Assembly: GCF_019039035.1 (NCBI RefSeq)
Contig: NZ_JAHNZT010000025.1
Span: forward strand, 57,191 to 121,190
From: Citreicoccus inhibens
Lineage (GTDB): Bacteria; Myxococcota; Myxococcia; Myxococcales; Myxococcaceae
Direction: 5' to 3'
Length of the DNA: 64,000 nucleotides
Positions 25,041 to 33,132 of this stretch are shown here, one piece after another (position 1 is the first letter of the stretch; each line of letters starts with the position of its first letter). Both the position numbers and the translations under genes were made by a program. The notes beneath the pieces were generated by a model. That model saw only the letters and a program-made list of their open reading frames with translations, searched no databases and had not been told where the DNA came from.

Positions 25041-27749
25041 ATGTCCTCGACCCTGCATGCCCGAGGCGCGCTGCTCGCCGCCTCGCTGCTGCTGAGCACG
25101 GCCGCTCCCGCCGCCCAGCAGACTTCTCCCCCGCCCGAGGCGCAGAAGCCCGCGCCCCAGCTCACCAAGGCCCCGTCCCTCCTACAGTCCGTGGAGGCGC
25201 AGTATCCGGCCGAGGCCCGCGCGCAGGGCCTCACCGCCGACGTGCGGCTGCTCGTCACCATCGCCGAGGACGGCACCGTCGCGGAGGTGAAGCCCGCCGA
25301 GAACGTGGGCCACGGCTTCGACGAGGCCGCGGTCTCCGCGGTGCGCCAGTTCGTGTTCTCCCCCGCCGAGGTGGACGGCGTGCCGTCCGCCGTGCAGGTC
25401 GAGTACGTCTACCACTTCACCCTCACCGCGCCGGCCACGCCCGAGGGCCAGCCCGCCGCCGAGGCGCCCAAGCCGCGCTCCATCCTCACCGGTCAGCTCA
25501 TCTCGCGCGGCAGCCGCTCCCGCGTGGCGGGCGCCACGGTGCGCTGCGGGGATGACCCCGAGGCCCCCGAGGCCACGACGGACGCGGAGGGTCGCTTCTC
25601 GCTGGAGGTGGACCCGGGCGAGTGCGCCGTGCGCGTGGTGGCCTCCAACTTCCAGCTCTACCAGACGACCGAGACGCTCAAGCCCAACGAGACGACCGAG
25701 GTGCTGTTCTACCTGGTCCCGAAGGGCAGCGCCTACGAGACGGTGATTCGCTCCGAGCGGCCCAAGAAGGAGGTCGTGCGCCGCACGATGACCCGCGAGG
25801 AGATCCAGAAGACGCCGGGCACCTTCGGGGACCCCATCCGCGTCCTCCAGAACCTGCCCGGCGTGGCCCGCGCGCCGTTCATGTCCGGCGAGCTGCTGGT
25901 GCGCGGCTCCAACCCGGGGCAGACGGCCACGCTGATGGACGGCGTGCGCATCCCGCTCCTGTTCCACCTCCTGGGCGGCCCCTCGGTGGTGAACGGCGAG
26001 TTCGTCGACTCCATCGACTTCTACCCCGGTGGCTACGGCAGCCAGTACGGCCGCGCGGTGGGGGGCGTGGTGGACGTGGCCACGCGCAAGGGCGCCGCGG
26101 ACACGCTGCACGGCTCGCTGAAGGCGGACGTGCTGGATGCGGGCTTCTTCGTCGAGGCGCCCATCACGGACGGCGTCAGCGTGTCCGCCGCGGCCCGGCG
26201 CTCGTACATCGACGTGCTCCTGCCAGCCTTCCTCCCCAAGGATGACGGCAAGTCAGTGACGGTGGTGCCCAAGTACTGGGACTACCAGCTGCGCGTGGAC
26301 TTCGGCGCGCGCTCCAAGGAAGCCCCGATGCCGGGCGTGGCGCGCAGCACCGGCTACGTCATGGCGTTCGGCGCGGATGATCAGCTTCGCATCGTGTCTT
26401 CCGGCGAGAAGACGGACCGCGACCTGAAGATCGACACGCACACCAACTTCCACCGCGTGAAGGGCGACTGGACGTACCGGCTGGGCAGCCTCACGTCCGT
26501 GTTCACGCCGTACGTGGGCTTGGACAAGGCCATCACGAACGTGGGCACGTACCACGAGGTGGACACCATCTCCTCGATGGGCGCGCGCGAGGTCCTGTCG
26601 CTGGAGCTGTCCCGCGCGCTCACCATGCGCACGGGCGTGGACGTCTACTTCGACCACCTGACCTCGAAGGTGGAAATCCCCATGCCGGCGCGCACCGAGT
26701 ACGTGCCCTTCCCCGGCGCGTCACCCGAGGCCGAGATGCTCCATGAGCGGCTGTCCGTCAACGGGTTCGACGGCGGCCTGTTCTGGGAGTCCGACCTCAA
26801 GCTGGGCGCCTTCACGCTCACCCCGGGCGTGCGCGGCAACCTCCAGCGCGTGCACGACCGCTACAACCTCGCGCTCGATCCACGCCTGTGGCTGCGCTAC
26901 GCGGCCACCGAGCGGACGTCCCTCAAGGGCTCGGCGGGCCTCTACAGCCAGAACCCGGACACGTTCCAGTTCATCACGCTCCCGTACGGCAACCCGAAGC
27001 TGGGCTACCAGCGCGCGTTCCAGGCGAGCCTGGGCATGGAGCACCGCCTCACGGACGTGCTCAACGTGGACGTGACGGGCTTCTACAACCGCCGCTTCAA
27101 GAACGTGGTGGAGCCCGGCCAGGTGTTGCCGCAGGAGGGCGGCGGCGTGGTGCAGGAGCGCTTCAGCAACGACGGCGTGGGCAAGGCCTACGGCGTGGAG
27201 GTGATGGTGAAGAAGGAGCGCGCCTCGGCCTCGGACAAGGTGCACGGCTGGCTGTCGTACACCTTCAGCCACGCGGAGGACGGCCGCGCGGGCCCCATGC
27301 CCACCATCAAGGATCCGCTCTTCGGCGGCGAGGGCAGCGACAACGCCTACGGCCTGAGCCCGTGGGACCAGTCGCACATCCTCACGCTGGTGGCGGGCTA
27401 CGTGCTCGGCAACGGCTGGGAGCTGGGTGGCCGCTTCCGGCTCACCACGGGGCGCCCCACCACGCCGCTCGCGCACCGCTTCGACATCTATCGCGGCGAC
27501 GGCAACGAGTTCGAGGCGACGCGAGGCGCGTACTTCTCCGCTCGCACGGACACGTTCCATCAGCTCGACATGCGCGTGGACAAGAGCTGGCAGTTCGATA
27601 ACTGGACGCTGACCGCGTACCTGGACGTGCAGAACCTCTACAACAAGAAGAACACCGAGTTCGTGTTCGACGACTACCGGTACCGCGAGCAGTACAAGGT
27701 CCCGGGCATCCCCATCCTCCCCGTCTTGGGCATGAAAGGTAGTTTCTGA
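25041..27749 (+). CDS. TonB-dependent receptor with N-terminal TonB-C-like domain
   Basis: A 902-residue outer-membrane receptor. In order: a signal peptide (cut near 25, AAPAAQQ); a TonB-C-like domain at 45-130 (QYPAEARAQGLTADVRLLVT, then GFDEAAVSAVRQFVFSPAEV); a carboxypeptidase-regulatory-like beta domain at 147-228; a plug at 235-350 (LLVRGSNPGQTATLMDGVRI); and a 22-strand-type barrel to the C-terminus, which ends in Phe. The TonB-C-like unit resembles the C-terminus of the TonB encoded just upstream, which is an unusual fusion for a receptor. Ligand unknown. It is operonic with TonB and with the lipoprotein one base after its stop. Confidence 0.88.
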   Translation: MSSTLHARGALLAASLLLSTAAPAAQQTSPPPEAQKPAPQLTKAPSLLQSVEAQYPAEARAQGLTADVRLLVTIAEDGTVAEVKPAENVGHGFDEAAVSAVRQFVFSPAEVDGVPSAVQVEYVYHFTLTAPATPEGQPAAEAPKPRSILTGQLISRGSRSRVAGATVRCGDDPEAPEATTDAEGRFSLEVDPGECAVRVVASNFQLYQTTETLKPNETTEVLFYLVPKGSAYETVIRSERPKKEVVRRTMTREEIQKTPGTFGDPIRVLQNLPGVARAPFMSGELLVRGSNPGQTATLMDGVRIPLLFHLLGGPSVVNGEFVDSIDFYPGGYGSQYGRAVGGVVDVATRKGAADTLHGSLKADVLDAGFFVEAPITDGVSVSAAARRSYIDVLLPAFLPKDDGKSVTVVPKYWDYQLRVDFGARSKEAPMPGVARSTGYVMAFGADDQLRIVSSGEKTDRDLKIDTHTNFHRVKGDWTYRLGSLTSVFTPYVGLDKAITNVGTYHEVDTISSMGAREVLSLELSRALTMRTGVDVYFDHLTSKVEIPMPARTEYVPFPGASPEAEMLHERLSVNGFDGGLFWESDLKLGAFTLTPGVRGNLQRVHDRYNLALDPRLWLRYAATERTSLKGSAGLYSQNPDTFQFITLPYGNPKLGYQRAFQASLGMEHRLTDVLNVDVTGFYNRRFKNVVEPGQVLPQEGGGVVQERFSNDGVGKAYGVEVMVKKERASASDKVHGWLSYTFSHAEDGRAGPMPTIKDPLFGGEGSDNAYGLSPWDQSHILTLVAGYVLGNGWELGGRFRLTTGRPTTPLAHRFDIYRGDGNEFEATRGAYFSARTDTFHQLDMRVDKSWQFDNWTLTAYLDVQNLYNKKNTEFVFDDYRYREQYKVPGIPILPVLGMKGSF

Positions 27750-27750
27750 G

Positions 27751-28680
27751 ATGAAGGCCTTCATGAAGTGCTGGGGCCTGGTGCTCGCGTTGGGTGCCGT
27801 GGCCTGTGTCGACCCCAAGGACAAGCCGGACCTGGTGCACGACTTCCGCGTGCTCGGCCTCTCCACGGAGCGCCCCGAGCTGTACGCCCCCATCTGCGAG
27901 CTGACGGACGAGGCCATCGACTCGCTGCGCTCCGAGGTGACGTTCCGCGCGCTGATGGTGGACCCCAACGGCCAGGGCCGCCCCATCCAGTACACGCTGT
28001 GGGCGTGCGCGGACGCGGACGACACCACCTGCTCGGACACCGCCAACCGGGTGAAGCTGGCGGAGGGCTCCACCAACGAGGGCGAGCTGTCTCTCGCCAT
28101 CCACCCCGGTGACACCACCGCCGAGGACGGCACGCCGCTGCTCGTGCGCGTGAAGGAGAAGGACCCGTACCAGGGCCTCGGCGGGGTGCGCATGCCGCTG
28201 GTGCTCCACGCGAAGGCGGGGAACGAGGAGGTCTACGCCCAGAAGCTCATGGTCTTCTGGTGCCCGCTGGTGGAGGGCATGAAGCCCAACGTGAACCCCA
28301 CGCTGCCCGGCCTGCGCCTGGAGGGCGAGTCGTGGAGCGCGTCGGGGGTGCCCGAGATTCGCGGCAAGGGCCCCTTCGTGCTCCAGGCCGAGGACGTGTC
28401 CGCGCTCCAGGAGGAGTACATCGTGCCGGGCCTGCGCGAGTACCAGCAGGCGGTGCACCTCAAGGAGTCGTGGATCATCGCGTGGTACGCCACCTTCGGC
28501 GAGTTCTCCCCACAGGTGACGGGCGGAACGGACTTCGGCGGTCAGGCAGGCCGGCACCGCACCGAGTGGGAGCCCCCCGAGGAGCTGGGCGAGGCGCGCG
28601 ACGTGGTGTTCTGGGCGGTGGTGCGTGACGGACGAGGTGGGCAGTCCTGGGTGAGCCGGCGCCTGCACTGGTCACCGTGA
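27751..28680 (+). CDS. lipoprotein co-encoded with TonB-dependent receptor
   Basis: A 309-residue predicted lipoprotein. The signal ends LVLALGAVAC, with the lipid Cys at 19. The mature part has many aromatic and charged beta segments and Cys pairs (YTLWACADADDTTCSD). It starts one base after the receptor stop, so it is translated from the same message. By position it is likely a ligand-capturing partner of the receptor, as with SusD-type or surface lipoproteins of other receptors, but no such family is recognised. Confidence 0.7.
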   Translation: MKAFMKCWGLVLALGAVACVDPKDKPDLVHDFRVLGLSTERPELYAPICELTDEAIDSLRSEVTFRALMVDPNGQGRPIQYTLWACADADDTTCSDTANRVKLAEGSTNEGELSLAIHPGDTTAEDGTPLLVRVKEKDPYQGLGGVRMPLVLHAKAGNEEVYAQKLMVFWCPLVEGMKPNVNPTLPGLRLEGESWSASGVPEIRGKGPFVLQAEDVSALQEEYIVPGLREYQQAVHLKESWIIAWYATFGEFSPQVTGGTDFGGQAGRHRTEWEPPEELGEARDVVFWAVVRDGRGGQSWVSRRLHWSP

Positions 28681-28684
28681 AGCG

Positions 28685-28726
28685 GGCTCGGACGCAGGCT
28701 CGGAAGCAGGCTCGGAAGAAGGCTCG
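28685..28726. repeat. 12-base tandem repeat
   Basis: About 3.5 copies of GGCTCGGAAGCA with small changes (GACGCA, GAAGCA, GAAGAA) lie just after the lipoprotein stop. It is a simple slippage repeat; no function is visible. Confidence 0.6.
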
Positions 28727-28754
28727 CCCCGAGGTGGGGTGAGGCGCTATGCAG

Positions 28755-28795
28755 GAAGCCCGCGCGCGACTCGGCCGGAGCGGCGCGCGGGCTTC
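28755..28795 (+). terminator. strong hairpin, putative terminator of the TonB operon
   Basis: A perfect 13-base inverted repeat: GAAGCCCGCGCGC at 28755-28767 and its complement at 28783-28795, with a 15-base loop. There is no T-run. Its place between the lipoprotein stop and the next start at 28829 supports the later start of the caspase gene. Confidence 0.55.
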
Positions 28796-28828
28796 GGACT
28801 CGAGATGCACGGCAGAGTTGAGGGGGAG

Positions 28829-30976
28829 ATGGGGTGGAGACGCCGCGCCGCGGTGCTGGCCTTGGGGATGTGCCTGTTGGGCGCATCCGGAGCACTCGCC
28901 GCGCCTCAAGCGGAGGAGGCGGGCGTCACCTTGCGGCGCTTCGCGCTCGTGGTGGGCTCCAGCGAGGGCGGCGCGGGGCGTGACCGGCTCCGCTACGCCG
29001 GCTCGGATGCGCTGGCGGTGTCGCGCGTGCTGGGCGAGCTGGGGGGCGTGGCCCCGGTGGACCAGGTGCTGCTGCTGGAAGCGGACCGAGCCGCGCTCGT
29101 GGCGGCGCTGGGGCGCATGAAGGCCCTGGTGGACGCCACTGCCGCGGACCACGCGCGGCGCGAGCTGGTGCTGTACTACTCGGGGCACTCGGACGCGGAC
29201 GGCCTCCTGCCCCGCGGCGAGCGCCTGCCTTACGAAGACCTGCGCCGGTTGTTGGGCGAGGTCTCCGTGGATGTGCGCATCGCCATCCTGGACTCGTGTG
29301 GCTCGGGCGCGCTCACCCGCTCCAAGGGGGGGCTGAAGCGGCCCGCGTTCCTCACCGACGCGTCCTCGCAGGTGCGCGGCCATGCGTACCTCGCCTCCAG
29401 CTCCGCGGACGAGGTGGCGCAGGAGTCGGACACGCTGGGCGCGTCCTTCTTCACGCACTTCCTGGTGAGCGGCCTGCGCGGCGCGGCGGATGGCAACGCG
29501 GACGGCCGCGTCACGCTGCACGAGGCCTACCAGTTCGCCTTCCACGAGACGCTCGCGCGCACGGAGCGGTCGCAGGGCGGGCCGCAGCACGCGGCGTATG
29601 ACATCCAGCTCGCGGGCAGCGGGGACGTGGTGCTCACGGACCTGCGCGGCTCGGGCGCGCGGCTGTCGGTGGCCGAGGACGTGGACGGGCGCCTGTTCGT
29701 GCGCAACTGGGGTAACCAACTGGTGGCCGAGCTCCAGAAGCTCGCGGGCCGCCGCGTGGCGCTGGGGCTGGAGCCGGGGCGCTACCACGTCACGCTGGAG
29801 CGGCCGTTGCAGCGCTTCGAGGCGGAGCTGTCCGTGTCGGGCCGCGACGGGGGCCTGCTGCGCGCGGTGGACTTCGTCCCGGTGACGCTCACGCGCACGG
29901 CCTCGCGCGGGGGCAAGGGCACCGAGGCGCCCCTCGTCGCGACGACGGTGGAAGAGGACGTGCCGCGCGTGGCGCTCAACGTGTCGTTGGTGCCGCCCTT
30001 GTCCACGTCCTCGCTGTGGGGTGGGCGCGGGCTCAACCACGTGGCGCTGGGCGCGTTGGCGGTGCGCTCGTCGCAGCTTCGGGGCGTGGGCCTGTCGGGC
30101 GGCGTGGGGTGGGTGGACGGCACGTTCGAGGGGCTCCAGCTGTCCGGGTTGGCCAACGTGGCGGGGGGCGAGTCGCGCGGCGTTCAGCTCGCCTTCGGCG
30201 CCAACCTGGCGTTCGCGGACAGCAAGGGGTTGCAGGCCGCGGGGCTCGTCAACGTGGCGCATGGGAGCTTCACCGGGCTCCAGATGGGCGTCACCGCGAA
30301 CCGCGCGGATGGGCTCATGTCCGGCATGCAGGCCGCCATCGGCATCAACGTGGCGCAGCGCTTGAGCGGCGTGCAGCTGGGCCTGTTCAACATGGCGGAT
30401 GACGCCACGGGCGTGCAGGTGGGGCTGGTGAACGTGGGCGGCGTCATGCACGGGCTCCAGCTGGGCATGCTGAACATCGCGGACGACGTGACGGTGCCCA
30501 TCGGCATCCTCAGCATCGTCAAGCGCGGCCGGCTGGTGGTGGAGCTGGCGGCGGACGACATCTCCCCGGTGAGCATGGGCCTCAAGTACGGCAACCAGCG
30601 CGTGTACGTGCTGGTGACGGCGGGCCTCAGCCCCTGGGCGCACAGCTACCGGCTGGTGACGATGGTGGGCATGGGCATGCACCTGCCCCTGGGCGCGGAG
30701 GAGCGCTACTCGCTCGACGCGGACATCGCCTACGGAGGCTGGTCTCCGCACATGTTTGGCTCGGGCCCGTCCAACTCGCTGTACCGGCTGCGCGCGGTGA
30801 TGGCGTGGGAGCTCAAGCGCCGCTTCGCCCTCTTCGCGGGCCCGATGCTGCATTACTACCGCGCACCCCAGGAGGACGAGGACCGGGGAATCTCCTGGAT
30901 GCCTCAGTTCGAGGTGGGCAGCGCCCGCATGCGCAACCGGATGTGGCCCGGGCTGGTGGTGGGCGTGCGCATCTGA
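28829..30976 (+). CDS. secreted caspase-like protein with C-terminal beta repeats
   Basis: A 715-residue protein. The signal peptide MGWRRRAAVLALGMCLLGAS ends near ALA at 24. The caspase/metacaspase fold covers about 35-260: RFALVVGSSEG, YYSGHSDADGLL (His120) and VRIAILDSCGSGALT (Cys157), so the dyad is intact. A beta linker follows, then at about 390-560 repeated Gly-Asn units such as GLQLSGLANVAGGESRGVQL and GVQLGLFNMADDATG, which resemble LA_2272-type surface repeats. Start ATG at 28829 with GAGG five bases upstream; earlier ATGs fall in or before a hairpin. Export of a caspase-like enzyme is notable; the substrate is unknown. It follows the TonB operon. Confidence 0.78.
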   Translation: MGWRRRAAVLALGMCLLGASGALAAPQAEEAGVTLRRFALVVGSSEGGAGRDRLRYAGSDALAVSRVLGELGGVAPVDQVLLLEADRAALVAALGRMKALVDATAADHARRELVLYYSGHSDADGLLPRGERLPYEDLRRLLGEVSVDVRIAILDSCGSGALTRSKGGLKRPAFLTDASSQVRGHAYLASSSADEVAQESDTLGASFFTHFLVSGLRGAADGNADGRVTLHEAYQFAFHETLARTERSQGGPQHAAYDIQLAGSGDVVLTDLRGSGARLSVAEDVDGRLFVRNWGNQLVAELQKLAGRRVALGLEPGRYHVTLERPLQRFEAELSVSGRDGGLLRAVDFVPVTLTRTASRGGKGTEAPLVATTVEEDVPRVALNVSLVPPLSTSSLWGGRGLNHVALGALAVRSSQLRGVGLSGGVGWVDGTFEGLQLSGLANVAGGESRGVQLAFGANLAFADSKGLQAAGLVNVAHGSFTGLQMGVTANRADGLMSGMQAAIGINVAQRLSGVQLGLFNMADDATGVQVGLVNVGGVMHGLQLGMLNIADDVTVPIGILSIVKRGRLVVELAADDISPVSMGLKYGNQRVYVLVTAGLSPWAHSYRLVTMVGMGMHLPLGAEERYSLDADIAYGGWSPHMFGSGPSNSLYRLRAVMAWELKRRFALFAGPMLHYYRAPQEDEDRGISWMPQFEVGSARMRNRMWPGLVVGVRI

Positions 30977-30979
30977 AGC

Positions 30980-31747
30980 TCAGTCGTGCAGGCCCAGCGC
31001 GCCCTCCACGAGCTGGAGCGCGACGATGAGCACCAGCCCGGCGACGAAGCCGATGATGCGCTGCCGCGACTGGCCGCCGTGGCGCAGCTCCGGCAAGAGG
31101 TCCACCGCGCCGATGTACAAGAAGCTGCCGCCCGCGATGGCCAGCACCGTGCCGTTCAGCGACGGCAGCCAGTGCGAGCCCACCAGCACGCCCACGGCGC
31201 CCACCGCGGCGGTCAGCTGCACGCCCGCCAGCGCCAGGAGCGCGCGGCCCCGCTTCCAGCCCGAGGCGCGCAAGAGGGCGTAGTCCCCCACCTCCTGCGG
31301 CAGCTCGTGGACGATGACGGCCAGCGCCGTGGCCACGCCCGCGCGCGGGGACACCAGGAACGCGGCCGCCACCGCTGCGCCGTCCCCCACGTTGTGGAGC
31401 GCGTCCGACGCGAGCAGCGTGACGGGCAGGGTGGGCGGCCGATGCGCGTGCGCCTCGGGCTCACCGTGCGCGGGCGGGTGGGTGTGGTGGTGATGGCCCA
31501 GGCTCCACTCCAGGAAGGCCAGGGCCACGAAGCTGGCGAAGGCCCACGTGAAGGCCCGAGGGCCCTGGGCCTCGGTCGCCGCGGGCAGGAGGTCCAGGAA
31601 CACGGCGCACAGCAAGGTGCCGGCGGCGAAGCCCACCAGCGCCGGGAGGTAGCGCTGCAACCAGCGCTCGGACAACACGCCGCCCGCGAGCCCCGCCAGC
31701 CCATCCAGCCCCACGGCGACGAAGATGAGCAGGGCGGGCGAGGCCAT
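30980..31747 (-). CDS. ZIP family metal transporter
   Basis: A 255-residue inner-membrane protein with eight helices. Metal-site motifs are DALHNVGDGAA in TM4 and VIVHELPQEVGDYALL in TM5. The loop after TM3 is His-rich (GHHHHTHPPAHGEPEAHAHR), as in zinc carriers. It imports zinc or another divalent metal. The ATG overlaps the stop of the upstream hydrolase gene by one base (TGATG), so the two are coupled. It is convergent with the caspase gene, three bases between stops. Confidence 0.9.
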   Translation of the reverse strand: MASPALLIFVAVGLDGLAGLAGGVLSERWLQRYLPALVGFAAGTLLCAVFLDLLPAATEAQGPRAFTWAFASFVALAFLEWSLGHHHHTHPPAHGEPEAHAHRPPTLPVTLLASDALHNVGDGAAVAAAFLVSPRAGVATALAVIVHELPQEVGDYALLRASGWKRGRALLALAGVQLTAAVGAVGVLVGSHWLPSLNGTVLAIAGGSFLYIGAVDLLPELRHGGQSRQRIIGFVAGLVLIVALQLVEGALGLHD

Positions 31748-32526
31748 CAGCTCCCCAAGAGCCAGGTCAGCAGCGCTTGCGGCGCGTCCACGTGCACGAA
31801 GTGCCCGGCCTGGGGGAGTGTGGCCACGGGGCAGTCCGCGGCCTCCATGCGCGCGGCGTCCGCGTCCGTCACGTAGCGCGCGCGACCGCCCCGGATGCAG
31901 CGCGCGGGTGGGTGGACGGGGCGCTCCAGCGCGGGCCACAGGTCCTCGCCGTTGACGCGTCGGTGGAGCGCGCCCAGCGCGTCGCGGTCGAAGCGCCAGC
32001 GCACGCCGTCGCCGTCCGGCATGAGGTTCATGAGGAGCCAGTCCGCCAGCGGCTCGGAGAGGCCCCGGCCGGTGAGGTCCGCGCGCATCTCGCGGCGGTT
32101 CTCCGCGCGCGCGGGGGCGCGCAGCAGCACGTCCAGGACCTTGCCGCTCTCCGACAGGTCCAACGGCACCGGGCCCGGCCCGATGTCCAAGAGCGTGATG
32201 CTCGCCACCGCGTCCGAGGCGTGCAGGCTGGCCGCGAGCGTCACCCGGCCGCCCAGCGAGTGCCCCACCCAGTCCACCGCGCCCGAGATGCCGCGCGCGC
32301 GCAGCGTGTCCACCACGTCGCGCGCCATCGTGCTCAGGTCCGCGCCGGGCGGCAGGGCGGGGGAGCTGCCGTGGCCGGTGAGGTCGGGCAGGAGGAAGCG
32401 GCGCTCGGGCTGGGCCTGACTCCACGCCACCGCGAGCGAGCGCAGGTTTCGCCCCGTGCCCAGAAAGCCATGCAGCAACACCGTGGGCTGCTCGCCCGAA
32501 CCCACCTCGAAGCACTCGAGGACCAT
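31747..32526 (-). CDS. alpha/beta hydrolase
   Basis: A 259-residue hydrolase. The oxyanion region is LLHGFLGTGRNLRSL at about 17-31, the nucleophile is Ser90 in VGHSLGGR, an acidic residue lies late in the chain, and the catalytic His is in QAGHFVHVDAP near 245. The closest general type is the MenH/YbfF esterase group. ATG at 32526 with AAGGTGG upstream. The start lies close to the divergent gene at 32617. Substrate unknown; linkage to the zinc transporter is by gene overlap only. Confidence 0.85.
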   Translation of the reverse strand: MVLECFEVGSGEQPTVLLHGFLGTGRNLRSLAVAWSQAQPERRFLLPDLTGHGSSPALPPGADLSTMARDVVDTLRARGISGAVDWVGHSLGGRVTLAASLHASDAVASITLLDIGPGPVPLDLSESGKVLDVLLRAPARAENRREMRADLTGRGLSEPLADWLLMNLMPDGDGVRWRFDRDALGALHRRVNGEDLWPALERPVHPPARCIRGGRARYVTDADAARMEAADCPVATLPQAGHFVHVDAPQALLTWLLGS

Positions 32527-32616
32527 GATGCCCGTCCACCTTTCCCTCGCGCCTTGACCCAGGGGCGCGCGGTGCCGCTTCATACCCCGAACGTCTTCCC
32601 CGTCGAGGCCCGAGCC

Positions 32617-33087
32617 ATGCCCACCGTCTCCTTGTTGCTCCTCCTCCTGTCCGCCGCGCCCACGCCGGCCCCCGCGGACCCGAAGGCCGCCGTCGCCGCG
32701 GTGCTGGATGATTGGCATCGCGCCGCCGCCGTCGCGGACGAGGCGCGCTACTTCGGCCACTTCACGCCGGACGCCGTCTACCTGGGAACGGATGGGACGG
32801 AGCGCTGGACCCGGGACCAGTTCCGCGCCTGGGCCAGGCCCTACTTCGCCAAGGGCAAGGCGTGGAACTTCAAGGCCCGCTCGCGCAACATCTTCTTCTC
32901 CAAGGACGGCGCGGTGGCCTGGTTCGACGAGGCCCTCGACACGACGAACATGGGCCCCTGCCGGGGCTCGGGCGTGCTGGTGAAGGAGGGCGGTGTCTGG
33001 CGCATCGCCCAGTACAACCTCTCCCTCCCCATTCCCAACGAGCGCCTGGACGCGGTGCGCGCGCTCATCACCGCGCCCGCTCCCTGA
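32617..33087 (+). CDS. secreted SnoaL/NTF2-like protein
   Basis: A 156-residue protein with a short signal (VSLLLLLLSAAPTPAPA). The mature part has the SnoaL-3/NTF2 fold: AVAAVLDDWHRAAAVADEAR, FTPDAVYLGTDGTERWTRDQ, and the closing strand WRIAQYNLSLPIPN. Such proteins act as small binding or ketosteroid-isomerase-like enzymes. Start ATG at 32617. No partner is evident; its product is probably periplasmic. Confidence 0.75.
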   Translation: MPTVSLLLLLLSAAPTPAPADPKAAVAAVLDDWHRAAAVADEARYFGHFTPDAVYLGTDGTERWTRDQFRAWARPYFAKGKAWNFKARSRNIFFSKDGAVAWFDEALDTTNMGPCRGSGVLVKEGGVWRIAQYNLSLPIPNERLDAVRALITAPAP

Positions 33088-33098
33088 CGCGGGGGGAA

Positions 33099-33126
33099 GG
33101 CCGGCGGCACCCGAAGGCCGCCGGCC
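33099..33126. terminator. bidirectional hairpin terminator
   Basis: GGCCGGCGG (33099-33107) and CCGCCGGCC (33118-33126) form a perfect 9-base stem with a 10-base loop. It lies in the 45-base gap between two convergent stops, so it can serve both transcripts. Confidence 0.7.
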
Positions 33127-33132
33127 CTCACG

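Noticed and set aside
28685..28726. Short tandem repeat as a CRISPR
   Set aside because: The 12-base units are contiguous without spacers, so it is a slippage repeat.
28475..30853. A 792-residue open frame on the - strand
   Set aside because: It is antisense to the caspase-like gene, with composition typical of a shadow frame.
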